Source of the DNA: Pelagibacterium flavum
GTDB taxonomy: Bacteria > Pseudomonadota > Alphaproteobacteria > Rhizobiales > Devosiaceae
DNA length: 64,000 nucleotides
Reading direction: 5' to 3'
Assembly: GCF_025854335.1 (NCBI RefSeq)
Contig: NZ_CP107716.1
Span: forward strand, 3,527,001-3,591,000
In this document: positions 8,274 through 16,819 of the stretch, in pieces
How the letters are laid out: the number at the start of each line of letters is the position of its first letter
Numbering within the stretch: the first letter of the stretch is position 1
Translations under genes and position numbers: made by a program
Notes under the pieces: model-generated
Told to the model about the DNA's origin: nothing
What the model saw: only the letters and a program-made list of their open reading frames with translations
Databases searched by the model: none

Positions 8274-9479
8274 ATGAGCACCGAGATGACCCAAACCGAA
8301 GCTCCCCAGCTTATGGACAAACCGCTCCAGTATCTGGACAAGGCCGTGGCGGCGATCAAGGATCTTGGGCTATGGCCCGAGGGCGAGTCCGGCGAAGCGC
8401 CGATCACCGGACTTCTGGCCGAAATCACCCATCTCGACGACACAAAAGTCATCCTGATCGGGCGCGTTCTGACCCAGGCGAGTGCCTTTAACGAGGTGGT
8501 GCGCACTCAGGTCGCTGCCATGAATGTGGGCGAGCGCTACGAGGACATCACAAAATCGTTCAACTCGATCCGTGACGATGCCAAGGGCATGGTCGACCAG
8601 CTCGAGGACGGCAAGATCGATATTTTCGAGCGGGCCTCGAACGTGTGGATGAAGGTTTCGCGCGGCGATATCGCGGCGCGGTTCGACAAGATTCGCGACA
8701 CCTATCTCGACGTCTCGAAAGACACCAAGGACCAGATCGACCGCGAACACACGATCCTTGAAGCCTATCGCGACTTCCGCGGCGCGCTCAAGCAGGCCGA
8801 AGTGATGGCGCTCGAAGTGCTCGAAATCGCCAGCGCGCAGCTCGAGCAGCGCAAGGTTGACCTCAAGGCTGCGACCGAAAAGCTCAACGCGTTCACCGAA
8901 GGCACGCCCGCCGACCGGGCGCGGCTGGAGATGGCGCGGGACGAACGGGTGCGCGACCTGCAGAACGAGGAACGCCGCTATCAGATCGCCAAGGATCTTT
9001 CGGACAATCTGACGATCTCCTATTCGACCTCTGAAGTGATCATGGCGCGGCTGATGCAGACGACCAATGCCAAGGAGCGTGTCTATCAGCAGTCGATCTC
9101 GTTCTTTTCGACCAACGAAACCGTGCTCACAGCCCTTTCGGCCTCGTTTACGGGCCTGTTCGGGCTCCATGAATCCACCGAAACGCTCAATGCCATGAAA
9201 GAAGGCATGAGCCAGAGTCTCGAAACGCTTTCGGACATCGGCGGCAAGGTGCAGGAAGAAGCGCTCAAGGCCGGGTATGGTCCGACCATCCGCGCCGATG
9301 CGGTCAAAAAGCTCGTCGACAGTGTGGTGAGCTATCAGGAAAAGAGCATCGCCATCATCTCCGAAATGCGCGACCAGGCCACCAAGAATTCGGCTGAAAT
9401 CCGTGACGCCGTCGAAGACGGCAAGAAGCGGCTGGCAACGCTCGCCGCTGAAGGCAACGCCCTCGTTTCGGCCCGTTAG
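8274..9479 (+). CDS. TelA-like coiled-coil protein, first gene of a three-gene module
   Basis: Mostly alpha-helical protein of 401 aa. Long heptad-rich segments lie around residues 140-260 and 330-400. The region ARLMQTTNAKERVYQQSISFF followed by TNETVLTALSASFTGLFGLH has the layout of TelA (toxic-anion-resistance) family proteins, but the resemblance is weak and judged by eye. There is no signal peptide or membrane segment. ATG 8274 follows AGGGA; an upstream in-frame start at 8151 would add 41 unlikely residues. The gene is 17 bp before the next, and the three genes almost certainly form one operon. Function unknown. Confidence 0.72.
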   Translation: MSTEMTQTEAPQLMDKPLQYLDKAVAAIKDLGLWPEGESGEAPITGLLAEITHLDDTKVILIGRVLTQASAFNEVVRTQVAAMNVGERYEDITKSFNSIRDDAKGMVDQLEDGKIDIFERASNVWMKVSRGDIAARFDKIRDTYLDVSKDTKDQIDREHTILEAYRDFRGALKQAEVMALEVLEIASAQLEQRKVDLKAATEKLNAFTEGTPADRARLEMARDERVRDLQNEERRYQIAKDLSDNLTISYSTSEVIMARLMQTTNAKERVYQQSISFFSTNETVLTALSASFTGLFGLHESTETLNAMKEGMSQSLETLSDIGGKVQEEALKAGYGPTIRADAVKKLVDSVVSYQEKSIAIISEMRDQATKNSAEIRDAVEDGKKRLATLAAEGNALVSAR

Positions 9480-9496
9480 GATGCGATAACCCGATT

Positions 9497-10447
9497 ATGG
9501 CAAGCGGTGGGGCAATAACGGGACAGACTGGCAAGGCGCCGCTGGACGATGTGATGCTGGCCATGGACGTGGTGGATACACTGCGCCATGAGCAAAATCT
9601 CGTGGCTCGCGAACTGGGGGCCACCGCCCGCGAAGCCGAACTGATCGAGCGCCTGCGCAAGATCTATCACGACCAGGGGATCGAGGTTCCAGACCATATC
9701 CTCAAGGAAGGCGTCAAGGCGCTGGCCGAGAGCCGGTTCACCTATACCCCGCCGCCCAATACATTCTCCAAACGGCTGGCCCGGCTCTATGTGAGCCGGC
9801 AGCGCTGGGGGCGGCCCGTGCTGATCGGGGCGGCGCTGCTGGCTGTGGTGCTGGGAGGATATTTTCTCGTCTATCGGCCCTATCAGGCGGGCATGGAGGC
9901 GGCGGCGCGGATCGAGCTGGCCGAGGGACTGCCGGCCCGGATGGACGAGATCTATCAGCAGATTTTCAACGAAACCAAGGTGCAGTCGGCGCTCGAAGTG
10001 GCCGAGCCCTGGGTAGAGCGCGGCAAGGCGGCGGCCGAGCGCGGCGATCGCGAGGGCGCGCTGGCGGCGATCGATCAGCTCGAAGCCATCCATGAAACGC
10101 TTCTGGCCGAATATTCGATCCGTATCGTCAACCGGCCGGGCGAATCCACGGGGATCTGGCGGTTCCCCAAGGACAATACCGAAGCGACCAATTATTACCT
10201 CGTGGTCGAGGCGATCGGCCCCGAGCAGAATCCGGTGACACTGCCGATCACCAATGAGGAGACAGGGCAGACCGAAGAGGTTTCGACCTGGGCCATAAGG
10301 GTGCCCGATGTCACCTATGAGGCGGTGCGCGCCGACCGGCAGGATGACGGCATCATCCAGCGCAACATTTTGGGCATAAAGCAGTACGGGTTCCTTGATA
10401 CCGACTACGCCATGCCGGTCATGGACGGGGCGATTACCCAATGGTGA
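9497..10447 (+). CDS. Single-span membrane protein of unknown function (DUF6384-like), second gene of the module
   Basis: Protein of 316 aa. Residues 1-100 are soluble and helical (DDVMLAMDVVDTLRHEQNLVA), a proline-rich YTPPPNTF leads to a basic stretch, and one transmembrane helix lies at about 106-126 (VLIGAALLAVVLGGYFLVY). The following helical hairpin and beta-rich C-terminal domain would then be outside the cytoplasm. It resembles proteins listed as DUF6384 in alphaproteobacteria; this is from memory. It starts 17 bp after the TelA-like gene and ends 7 bp before the third gene, so the products probably act together at the inner membrane. Confidence 0.7.
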   Translation: MASGGAITGQTGKAPLDDVMLAMDVVDTLRHEQNLVARELGATAREAELIERLRKIYHDQGIEVPDHILKEGVKALAESRFTYTPPPNTFSKRLARLYVSRQRWGRPVLIGAALLAVVLGGYFLVYRPYQAGMEAAARIELAEGLPARMDEIYQQIFNETKVQSALEVAEPWVERGKAAAERGDREGALAAIDQLEAIHETLLAEYSIRIVNRPGESTGIWRFPKDNTEATNYYLVVEAIGPEQNPVTLPITNEETGQTEEVSTWAIRVPDVTYEAVRADRQDDGIIQRNILGIKQYGFLDTDYAMPVMDGAITQW

Positions 10448-10454
10448 GGCTGCA

Positions 10455-11951
10455 ATGAGTGTAAGCGGACCTCAGGCCATGCGGGCGCTCGATGATGCGC
10501 TGCGCGACATAAGGCGCGAGGAAGACGACATCACAAAGCGCATCGCGCGGGCCAATGAGCGCGTCGGCAAGCTGCGCGAGACCGAATTGGGGCAATTGCG
10601 GGCGCTGGCCACCGTGCGGCTTTCGCCCCAGGTGCGGGCCGAATTGACCGGAACGCTGAGCCAGGCCGAGAGCCGGGCGCGCGAGATGCTCAAGAGCCAT
10701 GCCGCCGCGATGGCCGACATGGAAAAGGTGCTGGCGGGCAAGGAGACAGAACTTGCCAAGCTGAGCACCGAGCGGCAGGACCTGCTCGAAAATACGCAGA
10801 AATGGCAGGCCGAAATCGACGCCCTGGACGAACCCGTCAAGGCGGCGCTGGCCAATGACGCGGCCTATGGGGCGCTGGTTGCAGAGCGGGCCGAGACCGA
10901 AAAGGTCGCCAATGAAGCCGATCGCAAGGCCGATATGGCCGAGGCGGACCGTGAAGAAAAGGGCAAGCCCTATCGCGACGATCCGCTGTTTTCCTATCTG
11001 TGGGATCGCGGATACGGCACTGGTGCCTACAAGGCCGGCAACATAACGCGCATGCTCGACGAGTGGGTGGCGCGGCTGGTGGGCTTTGCCGATGCGCGGC
11101 CCAATTATGCAATGCTGATCGCCATACCCGAGCGCCTGCGCGAGCATGCCGAGAAACTGGCCGCCGATGCTGACGCGCTCGACGAGAAGGTTCGGGCGCG
11201 CGAGACGGCGGCGCTGGATGCGGCCGGTGGCGCGAAGGCACGTGCGGCGCTGGAGGCGGCACAGGCGCGGGTTGAGGCCATCGATGCGGAATTGCTGGCT
11301 ATCGAGGACGAGCGCGAGAACCTGACGGAAAAGCAAAAGCAGATTGCCGACGGGGGCGACCCGGCCTTCGCCAAGGCCGTGGACATGCTGGCCGAGGCGA
11401 TCAGCGCCACGGGCATCGAGAAGCTTCTGACCGAAGCGCGGGCCACCCGCACCGAGGAGGACGACGCGATCGTGGTGCGGCTCGAGGAGACGCGGCGGCG
11501 CATTGCCGAAGAGCAGCTCGAGCTCGACGATGAACGCAGCCGGCTCAAGGTGCTCGAGGCGCGCAGGCGCGAGCTCGAGGACATAGAGTTCGAGTTCAAG
11601 AAATCGCGCTATGACGACCCCCGGTCCCGGTTCGGCAATGACAAGCTGGTGGGCGATCTTTTGACCGAATTTCTCAAGGGCGGGATGACCGCGGCGGCCT
11701 ATTGGGGCCAGTGGCGGGAGTCCCAGGACTGGACCGGCACATCGGGCCCGATCGTTCCCACTTCGCGGCCCCGGTCGAAAAGATCGAAAGGCGGGTTTTC
11801 GGTGCCGCCGGGCGGCTTTTCGCCACGGCCGCCTTCGGGCGGCAATTGGGGCGGCTTCTCGCGCCCCCGCAGCGGCGGCTTTGGCGGCGGCGGATTCAAG
11901 ACCGGTGGCGGTTTCAAGGGCGGCGGATTCAAGACCGGCGGCGGTTTCTGA
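10455..11951 (+). CDS. Long coiled-coil protein with glycine/phenylalanine-rich tail, third gene of the module
   Basis: Protein of 498 aa. Residues 1-200 and 245-390 are charged, heptad-rich and predicted coiled coil, separated by a conserved-looking globular patch (RDDPLFSYLWDRGYGTGAYKAGNITRMLDEW). A linker rich in Pro, Ser and Arg follows. The last roughly 25 residues are repeats of the type GGGFKTGGGF, alternating glycine with Phe and Lys. No signal peptide or membrane helix is visible. ATG 10455 lies 7 nt after the upstream stop. The architecture suggests a scaffold or filament-forming partner for the two upstream proteins; no function is known to me. Confidence 0.72.
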   Translation: MSVSGPQAMRALDDALRDIRREEDDITKRIARANERVGKLRETELGQLRALATVRLSPQVRAELTGTLSQAESRAREMLKSHAAAMADMEKVLAGKETELAKLSTERQDLLENTQKWQAEIDALDEPVKAALANDAAYGALVAERAETEKVANEADRKADMAEADREEKGKPYRDDPLFSYLWDRGYGTGAYKAGNITRMLDEWVARLVGFADARPNYAMLIAIPERLREHAEKLAADADALDEKVRARETAALDAAGGAKARAALEAAQARVEAIDAELLAIEDERENLTEKQKQIADGGDPAFAKAVDMLAEAISATGIEKLLTEARATRTEEDDAIVVRLEETRRRIAEEQLELDDERSRLKVLEARRRELEDIEFEFKKSRYDDPRSRFGNDKLVGDLLTEFLKGGMTAAAYWGQWRESQDWTGTSGPIVPTSRPRSKRSKGGFSVPPGGFSPRPPSGGNWGGFSRPRSGGFGGGGFKTGGGFKGGGFKTGGGF

Positions 11952-12019
11952 TCTCTTCATAGCGGTCCGGGAGGGAAGGGCCCTGCAAGCGAGCGCTTGA
12001 CAGGCTTGGGTTCCGCTTG

Positions 12020-12056
12020 TATTCAACTAATTAGTTTACAACTAAACGGTTGAATA
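12020..12056 (+). promoter_or_regulatory. Probable ArsR autoregulatory operator
   Basis: A double dyad shares one centre at 12038. The outer arms are TATTCAAC (12020-12027) and GTTGAATA (12049-12056); the inner arms are TTAGTT (12031-12036) and AACTAA (12040-12045). It ends 2 bp before the ATG of the adjacent ArsR gene, the usual place for self-repression by this family. Its AT richness also stands out in this GC-rich region and may cover the -10 element. Confidence 0.7.
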
Positions 12057-12058
12057 CA

Positions 12059-12406
12059 ATGCCCGCCAGCGACCCTCTCAGCCAGATCTTCGGCGCCCTC
12101 GCCGATCCCACACGCCGCGACATTCTGGCCCGGCTCTCATTGGGCCAGGCGAGCGTGGGGGAATTGGCCGAGCCGCACGAGATGAGCCTGGCTGCCGTCT
12201 CCAAGCACATCAAGGTGCTCGAGAACGCCGGGCTGATCGGGCGCAAGAAGGACGCGCAGTTCAGCTACTGCACGCTGGTGGCGAGCCCGCTGAAAGACCT
12301 TCAGGGCTGGCTCGATGCCTACCGGAAGTTCTGGGACGACAATCTCGACCAGTTCGAAACCTACCTTGCCGAGCTTCAGCGCGGCGACCCCGATTCAAAA
12401 CAGTAA
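12059..12406 (+). CDS. ArsR-family transcriptional regulator
   Basis: Winged-helix repressor of 115 aa. The N-terminal ALADPTRRDILARLSLGQASVGELA and recognition helix MSLAAVSKHIKVLENAGLI are standard for the ArsR/SmtB family. No Cys-rich metal site is seen, which fits the subgroup paired with SRPBCC (AHSA1-like) genes rather than metal sensors. The ATG at 12059 sits just after a strong dyad (12020-12056), suggesting autoregulation; a TTG at 12050 inside the dyad is the alternative start. The SRPBCC gene follows 16 bp downstream and is the likely target. Confidence 0.92.
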   Translation: MPASDPLSQIFGALADPTRRDILARLSLGQASVGELAEPHEMSLAAVSKHIKVLENAGLIGRKKDAQFSYCTLVASPLKDLQGWLDAYRKFWDDNLDQFETYLAELQRGDPDSKQ

Positions 12407-12422
12407 GCCAGGGAACAGTCCA

Positions 12423-12914
12423 ATGAGCGACACAGTCATCGACCTTCCGGCCGACAAGCCAATCATTACCTTCACCCGCACCTTCAAGGCGCCCCGTGCG
12501 CTGGTCTGGAAGGCCTATACCGAACGCGAACACGTCGCGCGGTGGTGGGGGCCACGGTCCATCGGACCGGTGGAGATCATCGAACATGATTTCAGGCCAG
12601 GCGGGAGCTGGCGCTATGTGCAGGACGTGCGGGATGCCGGCAAGGTCACCTTTTTTGGCCGGTTCGTCGAGATCGATGCGCCGGAAGGCTATGTGAACAC
12701 TTTCGGATTTGAGAGCCCGTTCGCTTCAACCAAGGGCAAGGAAGGACGCGAGACCCAGCGCTTTGAAGATATGGGCGAGACGACCCGCTATATCGGCACG
12801 TCCCATTTCGACGATTTTGCGAGCCGCGATGCCGTTGTCGCCTCGGGCATGGAAAGCGGCGCGCGCGAACAGATCGAGCAGTTCGCAAATTATGTTCGGG
12901 AACTGGGGCAGTAA
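12423..12914 (+). CDS. SRPBCC (AHSA1/START-like) domain protein
   Basis: Protein of 163 aa with the activator-of-Hsp90-homologue-1-like fold. Typical landmarks are TRTFKAPRALVWKAYTEREHVARWWGP at the N-terminus and FRPGGSWRYVQ. Such proteins bind hydrophobic ligands in a deep cavity; the true ligand is unknown. The gene forms an operon with the ArsR regulator just upstream, a very common bacterial pair. It ends 59 bp before the convergent kinase gene. Confidence 0.88.
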   Translation: MSDTVIDLPADKPIITFTRTFKAPRALVWKAYTEREHVARWWGPRSIGPVEIIEHDFRPGGSWRYVQDVRDAGKVTFFGRFVEIDAPEGYVNTFGFESPFASTKGKEGRETQRFEDMGETTRYIGTSHFDDFASRDAVVASGMESGAREQIEQFANYVRELGQ

Positions 12915-12973
12915 CCCAAACAGCCGCATGGAAACGACCGACGTCGCTTCAAGCCATTGTTGCCGCCCGCGAA

Positions 12974-14011
12974 TCAGATTTCGATCTGCAGGCGGGCACG
13001 GGTGCCTTGCGGCACCTCGTCATAGGCAAGCGTCGCGCCAAGCCCCGTCGCCGTTGCGGCAATGACGCGAGACCCCACGCCGGTGCCATGAATTTTGCCC
13101 TCGCCGGTCCACCCTACCCCATCGTCCTCGACGATGATCTCACACGTACCGGGCTCGATCTGGCTGGCTTTGACGCGGATTTCGCCGGGCTCGCGATCCC
13201 GATAGGCATATTTGGCGGCGTTGGTGACCAGCTCATTGACGATAACGCCGACCGAAACCGCCTTGTCGGTGGGAATGCGGATGGCTTCGGCGACGAGCTT
13301 GATGTCTGCGGCGGCGCCGTCGAGACTCATTGAGATCTGTATTTCGTTGGCCAGATTGCCCAGATAGGCATCGATCTCGACAAAGCGAACGTCATCGGTG
13401 GTGTAGAGTCGCTTGTGGATACCGGCAATTGCCGAGATGCGCCCCTGGGTTTCGGCGAGCGCTTCCTTTGCCGCCGGGTCGGCAACAGCGGCCGCCTGGA
13501 GCCTGACAAGCGCAGCAACCAACGCCAACGAATTGGCGACGCGATGGTTGACTTCGGCCAGAGCCAGTTCGGCGCGCTCCTTGGCGGCGCGCAGTTCGCG
13601 CTCGGCCTGCTCACGCGCCTTGCGCAGGCGCGAGGTCAGAATGGCCTGTTCGACAGCATTGCTCAAAAGCTCGAGAAAATCCTCGCCCACGGTCTTGAGG
13701 ACGTAATCGGCCGCACCGGCCTTGAGCGCGGAGACGGCAATTGCCGCTTCGGTCGATCCGGTCACATAGACGACCGGTGGGGATTCCTCACCTGCCGCCA
13801 CCTCCTCAAGCATGCTCAGCCCGGTGCCGTCGGCCAGATAGTGATCGAGAACGAGGACATCGATGTCGCCCCCACCAAGCCGTTCAAAGCCTTGTTCGGC
13901 ACAGGTGACATGGATGATCTCGCGACCTTGTCGGCCCAGCACCTTCTGGACCAGCCGCCCGAGGGCGGGATCGTCATCAACATAGAGAATTTTGGCGGGT
14001 CTGTTGGGCAT
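12974..14011 (-). CDS. Receiver-HWE/HisKA_2 hybrid histidine kinase
   Basis: Cytoplasmic protein of 345 aa. Residues 5-120 are a receiver domain with acidic pocket VDDDP, phospho-acceptor D56 (VLVLDHYLAD) and K106. A coiled-coil linker follows, then a HisKA_2-type dimerisation domain with H156 (EVNHRVANSL) and an HATPase domain with NELVTNAAKYAY. There is no membrane segment. It is the last gene of a three-gene cassette, 5 bp after the single-domain regulator, and probably receives phosphate from the membrane kinase or reads out its regulator. Kinases of this class often act in general stress or light signalling in alphaproteobacteria; that role is not shown here. Confidence 0.9.
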   Translation of the reverse strand: MPNRPAKILYVDDDPALGRLVQKVLGRQGREIIHVTCAEQGFERLGGGDIDVLVLDHYLADGTGLSMLEEVAAGEESPPVVYVTGSTEAAIAVSALKAGAADYVLKTVGEDFLELLSNAVEQAILTSRLRKAREQAERELRAAKERAELALAEVNHRVANSLALVAALVRLQAAAVADPAAKEALAETQGRISAIAGIHKRLYTTDDVRFVEIDAYLGNLANEIQISMSLDGAAADIKLVAEAIRIPTDKAVSVGVIVNELVTNAAKYAYRDREPGEIRVKASQIEPGTCEIIVEDDGVGWTGEGKIHGTGVGSRVIAATATGLGATLAYDEVPQGTRARLQIEI

Positions 14012-14016
14012 TTGCC

Positions 14017-14460
14017 TTACGCGGTCTCCGGAACCTGCATGACGGAAAAGAACATGCCCAGCTGGCGGATGGCGTTGGCAAATCCGTCATAGTCCACCGG
14101 CTTGGTGATGTAGACATTGGCACCAAGATCATAGCAGCGCTGAATCTCGCGCTCGTCATCGGTGGTGGTGAGCACAACGACAGGCGTGCGCTTTGTATGG
14201 GGGTTTGCCTTGACCTTTTCGAGAATTGAAACCCCGGTCATGTCGGGCAGGTTGAGATCGAGCAGGATCAGATAGTGACGATGGGTGCTCACGACGCCGC
14301 TGCCATCCTCGCCAAACAGATAGGCCAGCGCATCGGTACCGTTGACGAAGGGGATGATCTCATTGTTGACCCCGGCGCGACGGATGTTCTTTTCGATCAG
14401 GCGCGCGTGCCCATCATCATCCTCGATCATAAGAATGGTGACTGGTTTTGCCTCGGTCAT
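14017..14460 (-). CDS. Single-domain response regulator (Rcp1-like)
   Basis: Receiver domain only, 147 aa, no output domain. The acidic pair is in LMIEDDDGHARLIEKNI, the phospho-acceptor is D68 (LILLDLNLPDMTG), and the Lys lies in VYITKPVD. The sequence style (loop FGEDG, then HRHYLILLDLNLP) matches Rcp1-type regulators paired with phytochrome-like or CHASE3 kinases. I chose ATG 14460, which has AAGGA at good spacing; a TTG at 14466 overlaps the kinase stop but is too close to the ribosome-binding site. It probably shuttles phosphate between the two kinases on either side. Confidence 0.9.
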   Translation of the reverse strand: MTEAKPVTILMIEDDDGHARLIEKNIRRAGVNNEIIPFVNGTDALAYLFGEDGSGVVSTHRHYLILLDLNLPDMTGVSILEKVKANPHTKRTPVVVLTTTDDEREIQRCYDLGANVYITKPVDYDGFANAIRQLGMFFSVMQVPETA

Positions 14461-14462
14461 GA

Positions 14463-15956
14463 TCAATCCTTGCTTTTTGCGATGGCGCGCAGATCAGGCG
14501 CGATTGTAACGGTAAACGTGGTTCCCTGCTCAGGGTTCGATTGCAACTGGATGTCCCCGCCAAGATTGCGGGCCATTATCCGCACATGGGCGAGCCCGAT
14601 ACCCTCTCCGGGGACATTCTGGTTGCCCGATCGCCGGAACAGCTCAAACACGCGGTCATGATCCTGGGCGGAAATTCCACGGCCATTGTCGATCACATCG
14701 ATAACGATACGGCCGTCGCGTTCCTGCCGACCATTAACGGTAATCGCTATGGGGCGCTCTGGATGCCGGTACTTTATGGCATTGTCGAGAAGGTTGCCCA
14801 AAATCTGTTCCAGCGCCAGGCGGTCGGAAAACACCGGTGGGCTGGAAACCTCGATAATTATCTCGCCGTCGGATTCGGTGACCTGATGGCGCACGGCCGA
14901 TACAGCGGATTCCACAAGCTCTTCGAGATCGATCCGCTCGGCCTTGAGCTTGCGCCGACCCTCCCGTGAAATCTTGAGAATGGCGTTGATCAGGCCATCC
15001 ATCTTCTTTGTCGAAGAGCGGATGAACCCTATGGCCTCGGGAAGGTCTTCGGTCGCAGTCCGGCGCGCTTCGAGGAGAACCGGATCCTCGGGATCGCCGG
15101 AATGGCTGTCAACGAGTGCGTTGATGGGGCCAAGGGAAGCCTCGAGCTCGGAGGTAAAGCCCATGATGTTGACGAGCGGCGAGCGCAAATCATGGGTCAC
15201 TATATAGGCGAAACGCTGCACTTCCTCGTTGGCGCGCATGAGGTCGCGTGTGCGCTCGCCGACCCGGGCCTCCAGGTCGCGGTTGAGGATTTCGACCTCG
15301 GCGCGAGCCGTATCGATTTCGCGCGTGTAGCGCAGGACCAGCCAGGCGGCGCCACCGACAACCCCGATGATGACCAGTGCGCCGATAATGGCGATGATGC
15401 GCAGCGCGCCCACGGCACCACGCTGTTCGACAACGCCATTGAAGGTTCGCTCGTCGGCCGCGCTGACGATCGCGTCGAGGAGTGTTGTGATCCGCTCCAT
15501 GATGATTTCGCCCTGATCGGTCCGCACCAGGTCCAACGCGCCTTGCAGATTGCCCTGCCGGGCCAGATCGAGCGTCCTGTCGAGCTCGGCCAGCTTGTTT
15601 TCGATATCGGTGCGCATCTGGATCATGGGCTGCTCGGCCGCCAGATAGGGCACAAGCAGTTGATTGAGCAGATCGTAAGCGGGCATTATGCGATCGACGA
15701 CGTCGCGATAAGGCTCGAGGTAGCGTTCATCGAGCGTGAGCAGATAGCCGCGCTGGCTCGACTGGGCACTCTGGAGCAAATTGCGCAAATCGACCGCCGC
15801 AATGCGCGCACCGCGGGCCTCGGCCACTTCGTCGAAATGGGCACCGTTGCGTTCGACCAGCCAGATTGCGGTGCCGACAATGCCTATCAGCGCCAAAAGG
15901 CCAACTATGATCAGCGCAAGGCTGGACCGGGCAAAGCCCTTTGACGATATTGGCAT
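14463..15956 (-). CDS. CHASE3-domain membrane histidine kinase
   Basis: Sensor kinase of 497 aa. TM1 is at about 11-33, a periplasmic CHASE3-type helical domain at about 38-178 (LLQSAQSSQRGYLLTLDERYL), and TM2 at 183-208. A coiled-coil linker leads to HisKA with H255 (AYIVTHDLRSPLVNIMGF) and HATPase boxes NLLDNAIKYRHP, DNGRGI and GEGIGLAHVR. ATG 15956 gives the usual short N-terminus; its ribosome-binding site is weak. The stop overlaps the start region of the regulator gene. CHASE3 ligands are unknown. The 137-bp divergent gap to the VWA gene should hold both promoters. Confidence 0.9.
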   Translation of the reverse strand: MPISSKGFARSSLALIIVGLLALIGIVGTAIWLVERNGAHFDEVAEARGARIAAVDLRNLLQSAQSSQRGYLLTLDERYLEPYRDVVDRIMPAYDLLNQLLVPYLAAEQPMIQMRTDIENKLAELDRTLDLARQGNLQGALDLVRTDQGEIIMERITTLLDAIVSAADERTFNGVVEQRGAVGALRIIAIIGALVIIGVVGGAAWLVLRYTREIDTARAEVEILNRDLEARVGERTRDLMRANEEVQRFAYIVTHDLRSPLVNIMGFTSELEASLGPINALVDSHSGDPEDPVLLEARRTATEDLPEAIGFIRSSTKKMDGLINAILKISREGRRKLKAERIDLEELVESAVSAVRHQVTESDGEIIIEVSSPPVFSDRLALEQILGNLLDNAIKYRHPERPIAITVNGRQERDGRIVIDVIDNGRGISAQDHDRVFELFRRSGNQNVPGEGIGLAHVRIMARNLGGDIQLQSNPEQGTTFTVTIAPDLRAIAKSKD

Positions 15957-16093
15957 TTTTGGTGATGAGGTCCGGCCGTCGTAGTATCGAGTTGAACTTT
16001 TGCCGGAAAATTGAACCGAAGACAAGCGGCGCGGCCGACCCGACCTTGCAGGGCACGGCGCCGCGGCCCATATTCGGAGGGAAAGGAGAGGAC

Positions 16094-16819
16094 GTGGCCG
16101 AAAAGACACCGACGAAAGCTCCCAATACCCCTCCGACCGCCGATCGCGCATCGCATGCGGAGGTCGCCGATTTCGTTGCCAAAGTGGGCGCCATGAGTGC
16201 TGCGAGGACGACGAATGCGGATGAACGCGGTCGCCTGCTGTTTGCCATGGACGCCACAATGAGCCGCCAGCCCACCTGGGATCTGGCCTGCCAGTTGCAG
16301 GGCGAAATGTTTGAAACCGTGGCCAAGACAGGCGGGCTCGATGTCCAGTTGATCTATTTCCGCGGCTTTGGGGAATGCCGGGCTTCGCGCTGGGTTTCCG
16401 ACGCGCGGGCGCTGGCGGGCCTTATGACCGGCATCGATTGCCGCGGCGGGCACACCCAGATTTCCAAGGTGTTCGCCCACGCCCGAGCCGAGCACAACAA
16501 GAAAAAGATCAATGCCGTCGTCTATGTGGGCGACGCCATGGAAGAAGATATCGACAAGCTGGCCCAGAAGGCGGGCGAGCTGGGGCTCTTGGGCTGTCCG
16601 ATGTTCCTGTTTCAGGAAGGACACGACCCGATGGCGCAAACGGCCTTCAAGGAATTCGCGCGGCTGACCAAGGGCGCCTATGCGCGGTTCAACGCCGGCG
16701 CGGCGGCGGAACTGGCCGCCTTGCTGCGGGCAGTGGCCGCCTATGCCAGCGGCGGACGAGCGGCGCTCAAACTCCAGCAGGGCGGGACGGCGAAACTGCT
16801 CCTCGAACAGCTTTCATGA
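16094..16819 (+). CDS. VWA-domain protein
   Basis: Soluble protein of 241 aa with a von Willebrand A-like fold. The MIDAS metal motif is visible as D53-A-T55-M-S57 in [15 protein letters not shown]. The rest follows the fold ([16 protein letters not shown], then [16 protein letters not shown]). GTG 16094 is chosen because AGGAGAG lies 4-5 nt upstream; nothing supports an upstream ATG. The stop overlaps the start of the J-domain gene (ATGA), so the two are translationally coupled, a pair repeatedly seen in alphaproteobacteria. Function unknown; a metal-dependent adaptor or chaperone-linked assembly role is a guess. Confidence 0.85.
   Translation: MAEKTPTKAPNTPPTADRASHAEVADFVAKVGAMSAARTTNADERGRLLFAMDATMSRQPTWDLACQLQGEMFETVAKTGGLDVQLIYFRGFGECRASRWVSDARALAGLMTGIDCRGGHTQISKVFAHARAEHNKKKINAVVYVGDAMEEDIDKLAQKAGELGLLGCPMFLFQEGHDPMAQTAFKEFARLTKGAYARFNAGAAAELAALLRAVAAYASGGRAALKLQQGGTAKLLLEQLS

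Noticed and set aside
11860..11950. Direct DNA repeats as a possible insertion or attachment site
   Set aside because: They encode the GGGFKTGGGF tail in frame and lie wholly inside the gene.
10434..12026. A 530-codon open frame on the minus strand, opposite the coiled-coil gene
   Set aside because: Mirror of a GC-rich coding frame; composition rich in Arg, Gly, Leu and His without domain structure. The plus-strand frame has operon spacing and a coiled-coil pattern.
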